Of a stretch of DNA of 64,000 nt, positions 8,391 to 17,392 are shown one piece after another (position 1 is the stretch's first letter; each line of letters begins with the position of its first letter). The stretch comes from UBA4416 sp943362175 (GTDB lineage: Bacteria; Bacteroidota; Bacteroidia; B-17B0; Aurantibacillaceae), in the NCBI GenBank assembly GCA_943362175.1, contig CALRIU020000026.1, forward strand, positions 4,538 through 68,537, in the 5' to 3' direction. The notes beneath the pieces are model-generated. The model was not told the DNA's origin, did no database searches, and saw nothing but the letters and a program-made list of their open reading frames with translations. Made by a program: the position numbers and the translations under genes.

Positions 8391-9149
8391 ATGAATACAT
8401 TGTTGAAGGTACTGATTGTAGATGATGAAGCGCATGTCCGCGAAGCGCTCTCGGGGATGCTAAGCACATTTTGTGACGATGTGGAAATTGTAGCCGAGGC
8501 CACAGGTGCCAAAGCCGGCATCGAGGCTATCCGGAAACACCAGCCGGATGTGGTCTTGCTCGACATCGATCTGAAGGATGGAACCGGTTTTGATGTGGTC
8601 CGTCATTTTCAGCCTCTTAACTTTAAAGTGATCTTTATTACCACCTACCAGGAGTATGCTTTGCAGGCCTTTCGCTTTTCGGCGGTGGATTATATTCTCA
8701 AGCCGGCAGATCCCGATCTCCTGGCGGAAGCCATCCGGAAGGCCAGGGTGCTCATCGGCCATGAGCAGACCGATTTGAAGCTCAGCGCCCTGATGCACAA
8801 CCTGCAGCAGGTTTCGGGCCAGTCCCGTAAAATTGTACTCAACACGATGGAGACGATGCATGTGGTTCATGTCAACGATATCGTCAGGCTAGAGGCCGAT
8901 CGTAACTATACCCGCTTTTTTATTCTTAACCAGAAGCCGGTTCTGGTTTCGGGTTCCCTCATCGATTACGAGGAGATGCTGCATTCCTGTGGTTTTTTCC
9001 GCTCCCACCATTCCCACCTGGTGAATCTTTCCTATGTCGACCGTTATGAGAAAAAAGACGGAGGCCGCCTGGTGATGAAAGACGGGTCGGAAGCCCTGGT
9101 ATCCGTGCGGAGAAAGGATGAGCTGATCGCCGCCCTCAGCCGTATTTAA
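8391..9149 (+). CDS. LytTR-family response regulator
   Basis: 252 residues from the ATG at 8391; a TTG at 8379 lies inside the promoter and is rejected. The receiver domain (1-120) has the acidic pair D11/D12, phosphoacceptor D58 (VVLLDIDLKDG) and the conserved Lys in YILKPAD. The C-terminal LytTR DNA-binding domain (about 150-250) has IVRLEADRNYTRFF, FFRSHHSHLVNLSYVDRY and VSVRRKDEL, the usual landmarks of the AgrA/LytR fold. It is the cognate partner of the upstream kinase. Targets are unknown; the two paralogous exported-protein genes that flank the pair and share a promoter pattern are candidates. Confidence 0.95.
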   Translation: MNTLLKVLIVDDEAHVREALSGMLSTFCDDVEIVAEATGAKAGIEAIRKHQPDVVLLDIDLKDGTGFDVVRHFQPLNFKVIFITTYQEYALQAFRFSAVDYILKPADPDLLAEAIRKARVLIGHEQTDLKLSALMHNLQQVSGQSRKIVLNTMETMHVVHVNDIVRLEADRNYTRFFILNQKPVLVSGSLIDYEEMLHSCGFFRSHHSHLVNLSYVDRYEKKDGGRLVMKDGSEALVSVRRKDELIAALSRI

Positions 9150-9204
9150 GCCCCAAAAACACTTATTCAACAAAGAATACGGCAGATAGCTAAACGGTAT
9201 CGCC

Positions 9205-9248
9205 TGTACATTCTTTCCGGAAAACCGGATTTTAAGTCGCTACTTCGC
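9205..9248 (+). promoter_or_regulatory. Promoter region of the second small exported protein
   Basis: TGTACATT (9205-9212), TTTAA (9231-9235) and GCTACTTCGC (9239-9248) repeat the elements and spacing found at 5785-5828. The distance to the start codon is larger here (116 bp against 40 bp). Confidence 0.58.
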
Positions 9249-9364
9249 CCTGTGAAAGCCGGTTAACGGCCTTCGCCTTTAAAATAACTGCGACATGACT
9301 ATCCTCTGCGGCATCATCATTCATTTTTAATTCGGAATACCTAAACGTTTAATTACATCATAAC

Positions 9365-9754
9365 ATGAAGACACAACTGATCGCTTTATCTGCGCTTTTT
9401 ATAACCACCTGTGCTATGCAGGCACAAACAGCCACTACTGCCAAACCCGCTGCCACCAAAGCTCAAACAGCAAAGGCGGGCGTTTCCGAAAACATGAAAG
9501 GCTTTATGGCGATGTTCAACGGGAACTCCAAAACGGTAGGCGAAGCCCTTGCCAGGTATGAGAAGGAAGGCCTTGATCGCCATGATATGGACATGTATAA
9601 CCTGGCGGATCCTAAAGTGGTAAGCACTGAGGTGAAAGACAAGTAGGAAAAATACCTGATGGAGGTGAAGTCCGGAGTAACGACCCGCCGATATGAGATT
9701 TACTGGGAAGGCGGAAAAATTTCGGAGGTTAAGGACCTCGGACTTAAGTTGTAA
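9365..9754 (+). pseudogene. Paralogue of the small exported protein, interrupted by an amber codon
   Basis: The frame opens at 9365 with signal peptide MKTQLIALSALFITTCAMQA and closely follows the protein at 5869-6255 (same linker, NMKGFMAMFNG, YEKEGLDRHDMDMYNL). At 9644-9646 a TAG stands where the paralogue has CAG (Gln). The frame then continues with full similarity (EKYLMEVKSGVTTR, GKISEVKDLGLK) to a TAA at 9752-9754. A single C-to-T change explains it. The product would be a 93-residue protein lacking the C-terminal beta part, or full-length by amber suppression. The intact downstream frame means the change is recent, is a sequencing error, or is read through. Confidence 0.8.
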
Positions 9755-9935
9755 GGAAAGCCACTGGTGTGTGTGGAATGAATCTCTCCGGCTACAACCT
9801 ATCGCGTGCGGGCCTCTTCCCTAAGGAGGTTCGCTCTATGCGCGAAATTTTCCCGGACCTGTTTTTTTTCCGACATGTTCCAAACCTACGATTATGCAAA
9901 AAAGGATTAAACATCAACCACAAGTATCTACCGCT

Positions 9936-10877
9936 ATGAAGCTTAAATTAGTAACCACCCTTCTCCTGGCCGGCCCCCTGGGCTTTTCGGTCCTGGCACA
10001 GCTGGATTTTAAACAGCATCCTTTTCCGCCGACCGTATTACTGAGCTCCTTTCTGGAGAACGGCCTGAAGATGGAGCCTGACTACAAGGCGCCTTATGTC
10101 TATCTGCCGGAAATCGTCTTTCTGCCAACCAGAACAAGCGGCGGCGAGCCCATGGATTATTCAAATTCCAAAGAGCTGGAGTTTGACATTAAGCAGGGTG
10201 ATAAGGTGTTTTCAAAAACCTATTACACAAAAATAAACGATGGATCACCGGTGACGGCTTTGGCAAAAAGTGATTTTGTGGAAGCGGAGGAAGCCCAAAG
10301 CCCTTTGGAAGCCGGGAGCTATACCTGCGATATGAAGATCGGCCAGAGAACCGTATTCTCTATGCCTTTTGAGCTGATCGTGGTGAAGAACAATGATCCT
10401 TATGCCGGCATTAAAGAGTACAGGATGATTGATGGTTATTGGTCGAAATATGCCTATTATAAATTCAACAAGGAAGGTAATCTGATCTGGGGCATGTTCA
10501 CAAACAACATGGATAAGAAACCATTGCAAAGTCTCAGGGACAAGAAAGAGTTCAGCATGGAAACCCAGTTGTTTTATAATGATAAGCCAGTCTCTCAGCC
10601 TATCAATGAAAATTTTTCACAGACTCACGGAAGCTGGGAGCTGCACGACCACACATTTTCAAAATTGGTTGGCAGTGATTACATCAGCAGGGAAGATCTG
10701 AAAGATGGGAACTATGTCGTAAAAGTAAAGCTGAATGAAGAATTAAGAGAATATCCATTTACCATCAAAGACGGAAAGATGGTGCTGATCGATGAGCAGG
10801 ACAAAACCAAAACAAGCGATCCGGCAAAAGTATTCGAAGGGATGAACAAAGAATTTTGGGTAAAGCGAACTAAATAA
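9936..10877 (+). CDS. Exported protein of unknown function
   Basis: 313 residues from the ATG at 9936, which gives the signal peptide MKLKLVTTLLLAGPLGFSVLAQ; an ATG at 9894 adds 14 polar residues and is less likely. The mature part is soluble, rich in beta-type segments and charged residues (SKELEFDIKQGDKVFSKTYY, DGNYVVKVKLNEELREYPFT). No family or catalytic motif was recognised. It stands alone between the nonsense-containing paralogue and the T9SS repeat protein and may belong to the same envelope group. Confidence 0.8.
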   Translation: MKLKLVTTLLLAGPLGFSVLAQLDFKQHPFPPTVLLSSFLENGLKMEPDYKAPYVYLPEIVFLPTRTSGGEPMDYSNSKELEFDIKQGDKVFSKTYYTKINDGSPVTALAKSDFVEAEEAQSPLEAGSYTCDMKIGQRTVFSMPFELIVVKNNDPYAGIKEYRMIDGYWSKYAYYKFNKEGNLIWGMFTNNMDKKPLQSLRDKKEFSMETQLFYNDKPVSQPINENFSQTHGSWELHDHTFSKLVGSDYISREDLKDGNYVVKVKLNEELREYPFTIKDGKMVLIDEQDKTKTSDPAKVFEGMNKEFWVKRTK

Positions 10878-11055
10878 AATACACATCCGGGATCAAAGAC
10901 AGAGCACTGCAAATAGCTACAGCTATTAGGAAACATCTATCCGGCTGAACGTTGCTCCGGAAACTTTAAAGAGGATGGGCCCCGATCAGGCTGGCCGGCC
11001 TTATGGATATGACACAAAAAAATAATTAAACTAAAAATCGAATCAGAGAAGCACT

Positions 11056-14000
11056 ATGAAAAAACTAATAATATGCTGTATCGCCGTTTTCATGACATTT
11101 GGTGTTAAGGCACAGACCTCGGCCATGATCTGGGCCAAAAACCTGAAGTATTCTACCGCAGGGGGTACATCCAGGCCCGCGGATATGGTTATTGATAATG
11201 CCGGAAACTATTACATTACAGGGGCATTTACGGGAATTCTGGATATGGATCCGGGCCCTGCGATCCACACTATTTCCGGAGCAGGAAATGACGATATGTT
11301 CATTGCCAAGTATGATGGCAATGGGAATTATATATGGGCGAAGTCCATTGGCACCAGTAACCTGGAAGGAGGTGTCGGATTGCATGTGATAAACAATATC
11401 CTTTATGTAACCGGCGCGTTTTTTTCCGGTCCGCTGGATGTGGACCCGGGGCCGGCAACTTATACATTGACCGGTGTACCCGGCCTGATGAATAACTATC
11501 TTGCTACATACGATACCAGCGGAGCATTCCAGAGCGCCTTTTCTATGCCCGGTTGCAGGTTCGGTGCCGTCAGAACCGATAATTCCGGTAACCTCGTCAT
11601 CGGTGGTTATTATACAGGCTCTGTCGATCTTGATCCGGGTCCGGGAACTAATAGTCAAACCAGCTTGTCCGGCAGCAAGGATCTGTTTTATGGCAAATAT
11701 ACACCTGCCGGCTCACAGATCTGGGTCAACATTAAAGCAGGAACAGGGGACGATTATGTCAATGATCTCACCGTAAGCGCTTCGGGTCTGATCGTCACAG
11801 CGGGTTTCTACAACTATAATTCGTATTCGGAGATCGCCAACACTTCGGGTGTCATTCAAAAAACAGGTTCCTTCGGCACTGCGAGGATGACAGCCGTGGA
11901 AACGGATGCCGCCGGAAATATTTTTTATACAGGTAATTATGATAATGCCAACGATTTCGACTGGAGTGCAGCAACCTATTCTGTTGCCAACAATGGGAAC
12001 TACGTTCAGGGCTTTGTTGCAAAATACACGCCTGCCTATACCATCAGCTGGGCCAAACAAATTACCACGGTGATGAGCATCAATTATGCGGCTTCGCAAA
12101 ACATTGCGTTGGATAACAACGGCGATGTCCTGATCACCTTCCGCGAGAGCCATGCCGGCTCCAACAGCTGGTTGTGTTTTGCCAAGCTGGACAATGCCAA
12201 TGGCGCCACTATCTGGAGGAATGACCTTTCAGGATCCTGCTACAATGGAGCTATGAGCAACGAAGGAATTGCCATAGGCTACAGAAGCCAGGATGGATCG
12301 GTGCTGGTGACGGGAATGATCGGCGGATCCTCATCTGGTTCGTCAACCCCCTGTTCCTTTGATGCCGATCCGGGTACAGGCGTTTACAACCTGAATGCAG
12401 GTGTAGGTAATACAGCCAACCGCGATGTGTTTATGGGAAAATATGCTTCCTGCGCCGGCGGTCCGACAGGCTTATCCGCTATCAACGGCAGCACGCTGTC
12501 ATGTGCCGGAGCCGCCACGGTATACAGCGTGAGTCCTGCCGCTGGCGCCAGCAGCTACAGCTGGTCGCTTCCGGCCGGCTGGACGGGCAGCAGCACCAGC
12601 AATACGATCAGTATCACACCTTCCGCTTCAGGCACCCTGTCGGTATATGCCCTGAACAGCTGCGGCTCTTCGTCGTCGCAGACGCTCAGCGTGCAGGTCA
12701 ATCCTGTTCCGGTTCAACCTTCTGCTATTTCAGGAGCGGCTGCTTTATGCGCAGGATCAGGGCTGCAAACCTATAGTATTCCGGCAGTCAGCGGCGCCAC
12801 GAGCTATTCCTGGTCCTTACCGGGAAGCTGGTCCGGCAGCAGCACCAGCAATACCATCCAGGCAAACCCCGGCACAAGCGGCGGCACGATTACAGTGGCG
12901 GCTGTTAATGCCTGTGGTACCGGCCCTTCGCAAAGCCTGGCTGTTTTAGCAAATACACTTCCACCTGTCAGCATTACCGGCCCGTCCTCAGTATGCTCTG
13001 GCAGTGCAGCCACACTCAGCGCTACCGGCGCAACAAGCTACACCTGGAGTACCTCATCCAACAGCAGCAGCATTTCGGTTTCGCCATCGGGTAATACCAC
13101 TTATACGGTAACAGGTATGGATGTCAATGGCTGCATAAATAACGCCACAAAAAGCCTAACGGTCAACGCCCTGCCTGCCTTAGCCATCAACGGCCCTTCG
13201 GCCTTATGTTCCGGAAGCAGCGCCACGCTCATAGCATCCGGGGCGATTACCTATACCTGGAATACTTCTTCCAACAGTAGTAGTATCTCTGTTTCCCCAA
13301 CAGGCAATACCACTTACACCGTATCCGGTACAGATGGCAATGGTTGCATAAATAACGCTACAAAAAGTCTAACGGTCAACGCCCTGCCTGCCTTAGCCAT
13401 CAACGGCCCTTCAGCCGTATGCTCCGGAAGCAGTGCCACGCTCACCGCGTCCGGGGCTTCCACCTATACCTGGAGCACCGGGGCCAACAGTACCGGTGCT
13501 GTGATTTCTCCAACCCTTACGGCAAGCTATACGCTTACAGGAACAGATGCCAACGGCTGTGTGAATGTTGCGACAAAACATGTGATAGTACAGACACTGC
13601 CTTCCGTCGTTATCGGAGGTAATACAGCGATATGTGCCGGGACCCATGCGACCTTAACGGTTACAGGGGCTATATCGTATACCTGGAGCACAGGTGCTAC
13701 TACCAGCAGTGTTTCCGTATCACCGCCTTCCTCTATAACCTATTCCGTTTTGGGAACCGATGCCAACGGTTGCCAGGGAGTGGCTTTCGCTAACGTTGGA
13801 GTTACGGCCTCACTTCCTGTGATCGTTAACGGCCCGTCGATGCTATGCGCCGGCAGCAGTGCCACACTGGATGCAACAGGCGCTGTGACCTATACCTGGA
13901 GCACAGGAGCCACCACCAGCAGTGTGTCTGTTTCTCCTACAGCCTTTACGATCTATACAGTCACCGGCACGGATGCAGCCGGCTGTACAGGCACAGCTTA

Positions 14001-14925
14001 CAAGAACATCACGGTGGTTGCTAATCCTACGCTGTCTGTGACGGGACCTTCTACCGTATGCGCAGGAGCCAGCGCTACCATACAGGTAAGCGGTGCTCTG
14101 TCCTATACCTGGAGCACCGGCGCGCATGCCTCTTACCAGGTGATCACGCCTTTTGCCGATATGACCTATGGCGTGTACGGCACAGACGCCAACGGCTGCA
14201 TGGGTGGCGCTACCAAAAGTGTCACGGTGAGCGCTCTTCCTGCCGTATCCATCGGGGGGCCTTCTTCTGTATGTGCCGGCAGCAGCATTAGCCTTACTGC
14301 AAACGGGGCAACCAGCTACACCTGGAATAGCGGCAGCAATGCCAGCAGCATTTCTGTATCACCAACCGTCAATACCACTTATACCCTCAGTGGTACATCG
14401 GCCAATACCTGCAGCAATACCGCTGTAAGGAGCATTACGGTAAATCCATTGCCGGTGGTGGCAGTGAGCGGCCCGACATTGATCTGTAAAGGAAATACAG
14501 CCACCTTAACGGCCAGCGGGGCTAACAGCTACACCTGGAATACATCGTCCAACAGCGCCACAGTTTCTGTTTCCCCCGTATTAACCACTACTTATACAGT
14601 AAATGGCACCGACCTGAACGGTTGTTCCAAAGCAGCAAGCCTCACACTTTCCGTTTCGCCGTGTACTGGAATCGAATCATGGAGCCGCGAAGCAACAGGT
14701 ATTTCCCTGTACCCAAATCCTGCGAGGGATGAAGTGTTTATTCAAAGTAACCTGGCCATTCAGGCTTACAGCATCCTGGATGTAAGCGGCAGAACCGTGT
14801 TTGAAGCATCCGGCCTGAATACCGACAAGGCACAGCTGAACCTCCGGGGCTACGATAGCGGCATGTACATGATCATCATCTATGCCGGCAATTCAACGAC
14901 GACATTGAAGTTCATCAAAGAGTAA
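11056..14925 (+). CDS. T9SS-secreted protein: beta-propeller-like head, Ig-like repeats, type A sorting domain
   Basis: 1289 residues with signal peptide MKKLIICCIAVFMTFGVKAQ. Residues about 25-465 contain SBBP/propeller-type repeats (VIDNAGNYYITGAF, MDPGP, FIAKYDGNGNYIWAKSI and variants). Two PKD-like units follow (about 470-630). Then come eight Ig-like units of about 71 residues (CSGSSATLTASGA..YTWST.....SVSP..TTYTVTGTD.NGC). The C-terminus (about 1210-1289: ISLYPNPARDEVFIQS, LRGYDSGMYMIIIY, TLKFIKE) is a Por_Secre_tail domain directing T9SS export and surface attachment. The role is probably an adhesin or surface layer component; no enzyme domain is visible. A terminator follows at 14974. 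Confidence 0.9.
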   Translation: MKKLIICCIAVFMTFGVKAQTSAMIWAKNLKYSTAGGTSRPADMVIDNAGNYYITGAFTGILDMDPGPAIHTISGAGNDDMFIAKYDGNGNYIWAKSIGTSNLEGGVGLHVINNILYVTGAFFSGPLDVDPGPATYTLTGVPGLMNNYLATYDTSGAFQSAFSMPGCRFGAVRTDNSGNLVIGGYYTGSVDLDPGPGTNSQTSLSGSKDLFYGKYTPAGSQIWVNIKAGTGDDYVNDLTVSASGLIVTAGFYNYNSYSEIANTSGVIQKTGSFGTARMTAVETDAAGNIFYTGNYDNANDFDWSAATYSVANNGNYVQGFVAKYTPAYTISWAKQITTVMSINYAASQNIALDNNGDVLITFRESHAGSNSWLCFAKLDNANGATIWRNDLSGSCYNGAMSNEGIAIGYRSQDGSVLVTGMIGGSSSGSSTPCSFDADPGTGVYNLNAGVGNTANRDVFMGKYASCAGGPTGLSAINGSTLSCAGAATVYSVSPAAGASSYSWSLPAGWTGSSTSNTISITPSASGTLSVYALNSCGSSSSQTLSVQVNPVPVQPSAISGAAALCAGSGLQTYSIPAVSGATSYSWSLPGSWSGSSTSNTIQANPGTSGGTITVAAVNACGTGPSQSLAVLANTLPPVSITGPSSVCSGSAATLSATGATSYTWSTSSNSSSISVSPSGNTTYTVTGMDVNGCINNATKSLTVNALPALAINGPSALCSGSSATLIASGAITYTWNTSSNSSSISVSPTGNTTYTVSGTDGNGCINNATKSLTVNALPALAINGPSAVCSGSSATLTASGASTYTWSTGANSTGAVISPTLTASYTLTGTDANGCVNVATKHVIVQTLPSVVIGGNTAICAGTHATLTVTGAISYTWSTGATTSSVSVSPPSSITYSVLGTDANGCQGVAFANVGVTASLPVIVNGPSMLCAGSSATLDATGAVTYTWSTGATTSSVSVSPTAFTIYTVTGTDAAGCTGTAYKNITVVANPTLSVTGPSTVCAGASATIQVSGALSYTWSTGAHASYQVITPFADMTYGVYGTDANGCMGGATKSVTVSALPAVSIGGPSSVCAGSSISLTANGATSYTWNSGSNASSISVSPTVNTTYTLSGTSANTCSNTAVRSITVNPLPVVAVSGPTLICKGNTATLTASGANSYTWNTSSNSATVSVSPVLTTTYTVNGTDLNGCSKAASLTLSVSPCTGIESWSREATGISLYPNPARDEVFIQSNLAIQAYSILDVSGRTVFEASGLNTDKAQLNLRGYDSGMYMIIIYAGNSTTTLKFIKE
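12961..14660 (+). repeat. Eight tandem Ig-like coding repeats of about 210 bp
   Basis: Units encode about 71 residues each, with a conserved CxGxxATL...GAxxYTW core. The first three are closest: the stretch at 13145-13210 recurs almost unchanged at 13358-13423 (213-bp period), which points to recent duplication of these units. Confidence 0.8.
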
Positions 14926-14973
14926 CAGGATGTATTTGCAGGATCATCCGGTAAAGGATGTTTTATGCAGAGT

Positions 14974-15005
14974 GAGGTCGGGAAAGCGGAGTCCCGGCCT
15001 CTTTT
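14974..15005 (+). terminator. Rho-independent terminator
   Basis: Stem GAGGTCGGGA / TCCCGGCCTC (one G-T pair), 8-base loop, then TTTT. It lies 48 bp after the T9SS repeat protein gene. Confidence 0.72.
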
Positions 15006-15029
15006 ACACAAAAAACAACAGGGAGACAG

Positions 15030-15803
15030 ATGGATCAGAAGGAACAAATCAACTGGACAGCGGTAGTCGTTTATTATTTACTGGCCTGCGCTATTTCATG
15101 GCCTTTCTTCTGGTGGAGGGACCTGCATCCCGAGAGCTTTCAGGCATGGGACCTTCACCCGATTGTGAGAACCTGGAGCTTTATGTGGGGGCCGGGAATC
15201 GCCACCTTCGTGGTAGTGGTTCTCCTTTACAGGAATCAGCTGAAGATGGATCATATCACCCTCTTCGGCAATTCGGTGTTGCAAAGCCTGCTGTGCTGGT
15301 TTGTGCCCTTTATCATGCTTGCTATTCCCGGCTTACCGAATACGATGGGCGTGAATCCTCATGTGTTCCCCATCGTGTTTATGGGTATTTTAGGATTCAT
15401 CTCCATTGTCGGAGAAGACTCCGGCTGGGCTTATTTCCTTAAGAATATGCTGATAAAGATCCCGACCCTGAAGCGAAGCATCCTTATTGGAGCGCTTTGG
15501 GAGCTCTGGCACTTCACCAACCGCACGGCTCACAAAACCCCGATGCAGGCTGTTTTATCTGTCCTGTTCATGATGTGCTTTTTAATCCTGCTCACTTATA
15601 TCATGAGCAAAATTACGGACAGGACCAAATCGCTGGTCACAGTCGTCACGATTCACATGTGGTTTAATGTGCTGGTGGAAAATGGCTGCACGGCAGTGTA
15701 TATTGTATTTGGCCTGTCATTTGTTTTTTGGACAGTGATGTACCTGAGCTGGGATAAGCCGTTTTGGAATAAATTTAAAATTAGAAGAGATAGCCTGAAA
15801 TGA
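15030..15803 (+). CDS. CPBP/CAAX-type intramembrane protease family protein
   Basis: 257 residues with about seven hydrophobic helices. The three family motifs are recognisable but altered: motif 1 as GEDSGWAYFL (E-D in place of E-E, W in place of R), motif 2 as WELWHF (the FxxxH site) and motif 3 as HMWFN (HxxxN/D). The metal-binding Glu and His residues therefore appear present. In other bacteria the family cleaves membrane peptides or acts in immunity to bacteriocins; the role here is unknown. It precedes two envelope genes of unknown function. Confidence 0.8.
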   Translation: MDQKEQINWTAVVVYYLLACAISWPFFWWRDLHPESFQAWDLHPIVRTWSFMWGPGIATFVVVVLLYRNQLKMDHITLFGNSVLQSLLCWFVPFIMLAIPGLPNTMGVNPHVFPIVFMGILGFISIVGEDSGWAYFLKNMLIKIPTLKRSILIGALWELWHFTNRTAHKTPMQAVLSVLFMMCFLILLTYIMSKITDRTKSLVTVVTIHMWFNVLVENGCTAVYIVFGLSFVFWTVMYLSWDKPFWNKFKIRRDSLK

Positions 15804-15828
15804 TCTGAAATTTCAGGACTCTTTTAAA
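15794..15828 (+). terminator. Possible terminator overlapping the CPBP stop codon
   Basis: CCTGAAAT / ATTTCAGG stem with an 8-base loop, followed by CTCTTTT. The left arm lies in the last codons of the CPBP gene and the stop is in the hairpin. Confidence 0.4.
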
Positions 15829-15869
15829 AAAATACTGTACATTTCTTTTTGAAGTAACGATGGATTATC

Positions 15870-16472
15870 ATGTATACCACTCAATTTAGCTGTCACGGGC
15901 TAAGGCCTCTGTATTCCAGGCGCCTGGCTGTTCTTATTGCTTTTTCACTGTTTCCGCTTGTGTTTTTTGCGGTGAATGTATACCTCGGCAATCAGGTGCC
16001 GAAAGCGCTGAAGGGCTCCAATCCTTATTTTCTGATAGCTTTTGTGCTGCTGACGGTCTGGTGGCTCATCGTTTATTTTAGGCGGCGCTTTAAGATCAAT
16101 CTCTATGGCGATGAGCAGGGCCTGAGCATTGAAGTAAATGATCCGGAGTTGACCGCTCCTGTGGAGATCCGCTATCCCTTCACACTTTCTAAACAATGGA
16201 TCCGGCGCAAGAACGGGCAGACTTATATCAAGGAGCTGTTTCTGACGTTTCTGGATCAGCATCAGGCGCCGGTGCTTACCTTTAAAGGCTCTCTCGGCGA
16301 CCTGCGCGATGTGCCTTCCGGCTTTGTTTATATAGACATTCACAGCGACGAGCGCCGGTACCTGAAAATTTCAGATCAGTTATATGCAACCAAAGTAAAG
16401 GACCTGGAGGATGCCTTGCAGATTCACCTGAATTACCTGGCCACCAGAAAAACGAATACATTAAATTCCTGA
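15870..16472 (+). CDS. Membrane protein of unknown function
   Basis: 200 residues. Two hydrophobic helices (about 20-40 and 52-70) are followed by a soluble cytoplasm-facing or periplasmic domain of about 125 residues with beta-type alternation (LSIEVNDPELTAPVEIRYPF, YLKISDQLYATKVKDLEDAL). This two-helix-plus-PH-like layout resembles membrane PH-domain proteins, but no signature was found. It ends 3 bp before the next gene, so the two are cotranscribed. Confidence 0.72.
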   Translation: MYTTQFSCHGLRPLYSRRLAVLIAFSLFPLVFFAVNVYLGNQVPKALKGSNPYFLIAFVLLTVWWLIVYFRRRFKINLYGDEQGLSIEVNDPELTAPVEIRYPFTLSKQWIRRKNGQTYIKELFLTFLDQHQAPVLTFKGSLGDLRDVPSGFVYIDIHSDERRYLKISDQLYATKVKDLEDALQIHLNYLATRKTNTLNS

Positions 16473-16475
16473 GAA

Positions 16476-17384
16476 ATGAAGTCTTACCGAAAAAATATCA
16501 GCCGCCTTTCAGATGCCCTGAAATTAAGATGCGGAGCTTACCTATGGTCTTTGGCTGCTGGCTCTCTGATGCTTTCCTGCCAGTCGGCCGCGGATAGGGA
16601 CAGGCAGGTATTGAACGATGCCATGCAACTCAACCAGTCCGCCGGCATGATTCCCGCAGGTGATAGCATGCAGCTTCCCATTCAGAGCTCGCCATACACA
16701 GGCCCGGTAAAATCAGTTCCAAAACAGGAAGAGCTTATAGCAGGTTGCAGGGTGAAATCGGTCAGGCAGACCTACGAAGGCGGCTGGTCGCTTTCGGTTT
16801 ATGATAAAAAAGGGCACAAGCTGAGCGAAGAAACCGACTATTCCGGAAAGAAGACCTACACCCATAAGTTTGACAGCGAAGGCAGGGTTGTACAGGAAAA
16901 AACGAAATACAAAGACGGAACTGCCTTTACAACGGATTATAGCTATAACGATGAGGGGAAGCTGATCAGAAAAACCTTTACAGACAGTGATGGCAAGGCT
17001 TCGGTAACGGAAATAGAGTACAATGCTGCCCTGAATACGCGCACCGAGCGCTCATCTAACGGTGTAGATAAAGAATTTTATGATAACAGGGGCCTGCGTG
17101 TCCGCTTCGAATCGTATGACGACAAGGAGAAGCTGATAGGATATGGTGAAGCCACTTACAACGAGGCTGGTTTAAAGCAGAGCGAAACGGCATTCATCAT
17201 GGGCATGAATACCCATGATGAGATGAAATACAGTGAAAAGGGTCAGCTGCTGGAGCAACACCGCACAGGAATACTCGATGTGTATTTCAGGTTTGAGTAC
17301 AATGAGAAAGGTCTAAAGATCAGCGAGAAAACAATCAAAGGCGGGAAAGAAGAAGAAACCCTGTATGAGTATCGCTACCATTGA
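16476..17384 (+). CDS. Lipoprotein with RHS/YD-like repeats
   Basis: 302 residues. A hydrophobic stretch ends in LMLSCQ, a plausible lipobox (Cys near 33), although the N-terminal region before it is long and basic. From about residue 95 to the end, short repeats of about 20-25 residues appear (YDKKGHKLSEET, FDSEGRVVQEKT, YNDEGKLIRKTF, YNEAGLKQSETA, YNEKGLKISEKT), the YD/RHS-like or MORN-like hairpin type. No toxin domain is present. It probably faces the periplasm or surface; function unknown. It converges with the phosphatase gene with an 8-bp gap. Confidence 0.78.
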   Translation: MKSYRKNISRLSDALKLRCGAYLWSLAAGSLMLSCQSAADRDRQVLNDAMQLNQSAGMIPAGDSMQLPIQSSPYTGPVKSVPKQEELIAGCRVKSVRQTYEGGWSLSVYDKKGHKLSEETDYSGKKTYTHKFDSEGRVVQEKTKYKDGTAFTTDYSYNDEGKLIRKTFTDSDGKASVTEIEYNAALNTRTERSSNGVDKEFYDNRGLRVRFESYDDKEKLIGYGEATYNEAGLKQSETAFIMGMNTHDEMKYSEKGQLLEQHRTGILDVYFRFEYNEKGLKISEKTIKGGKEEETLYEYRYH

Positions 17385-17392
17385 TCCATCCG

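Noticed and set aside
12501..14291. Open frames on both strands inside the T9SS repeat protein
   Set aside because: Low-complexity repeat coding gives long frames by chance; they lack start context and plausible products.
15836..15843. A third TGTACATT before the membrane protein at 15870
   Set aside because: The other two elements of the shared promoter are missing at the right spacing; probably chance.
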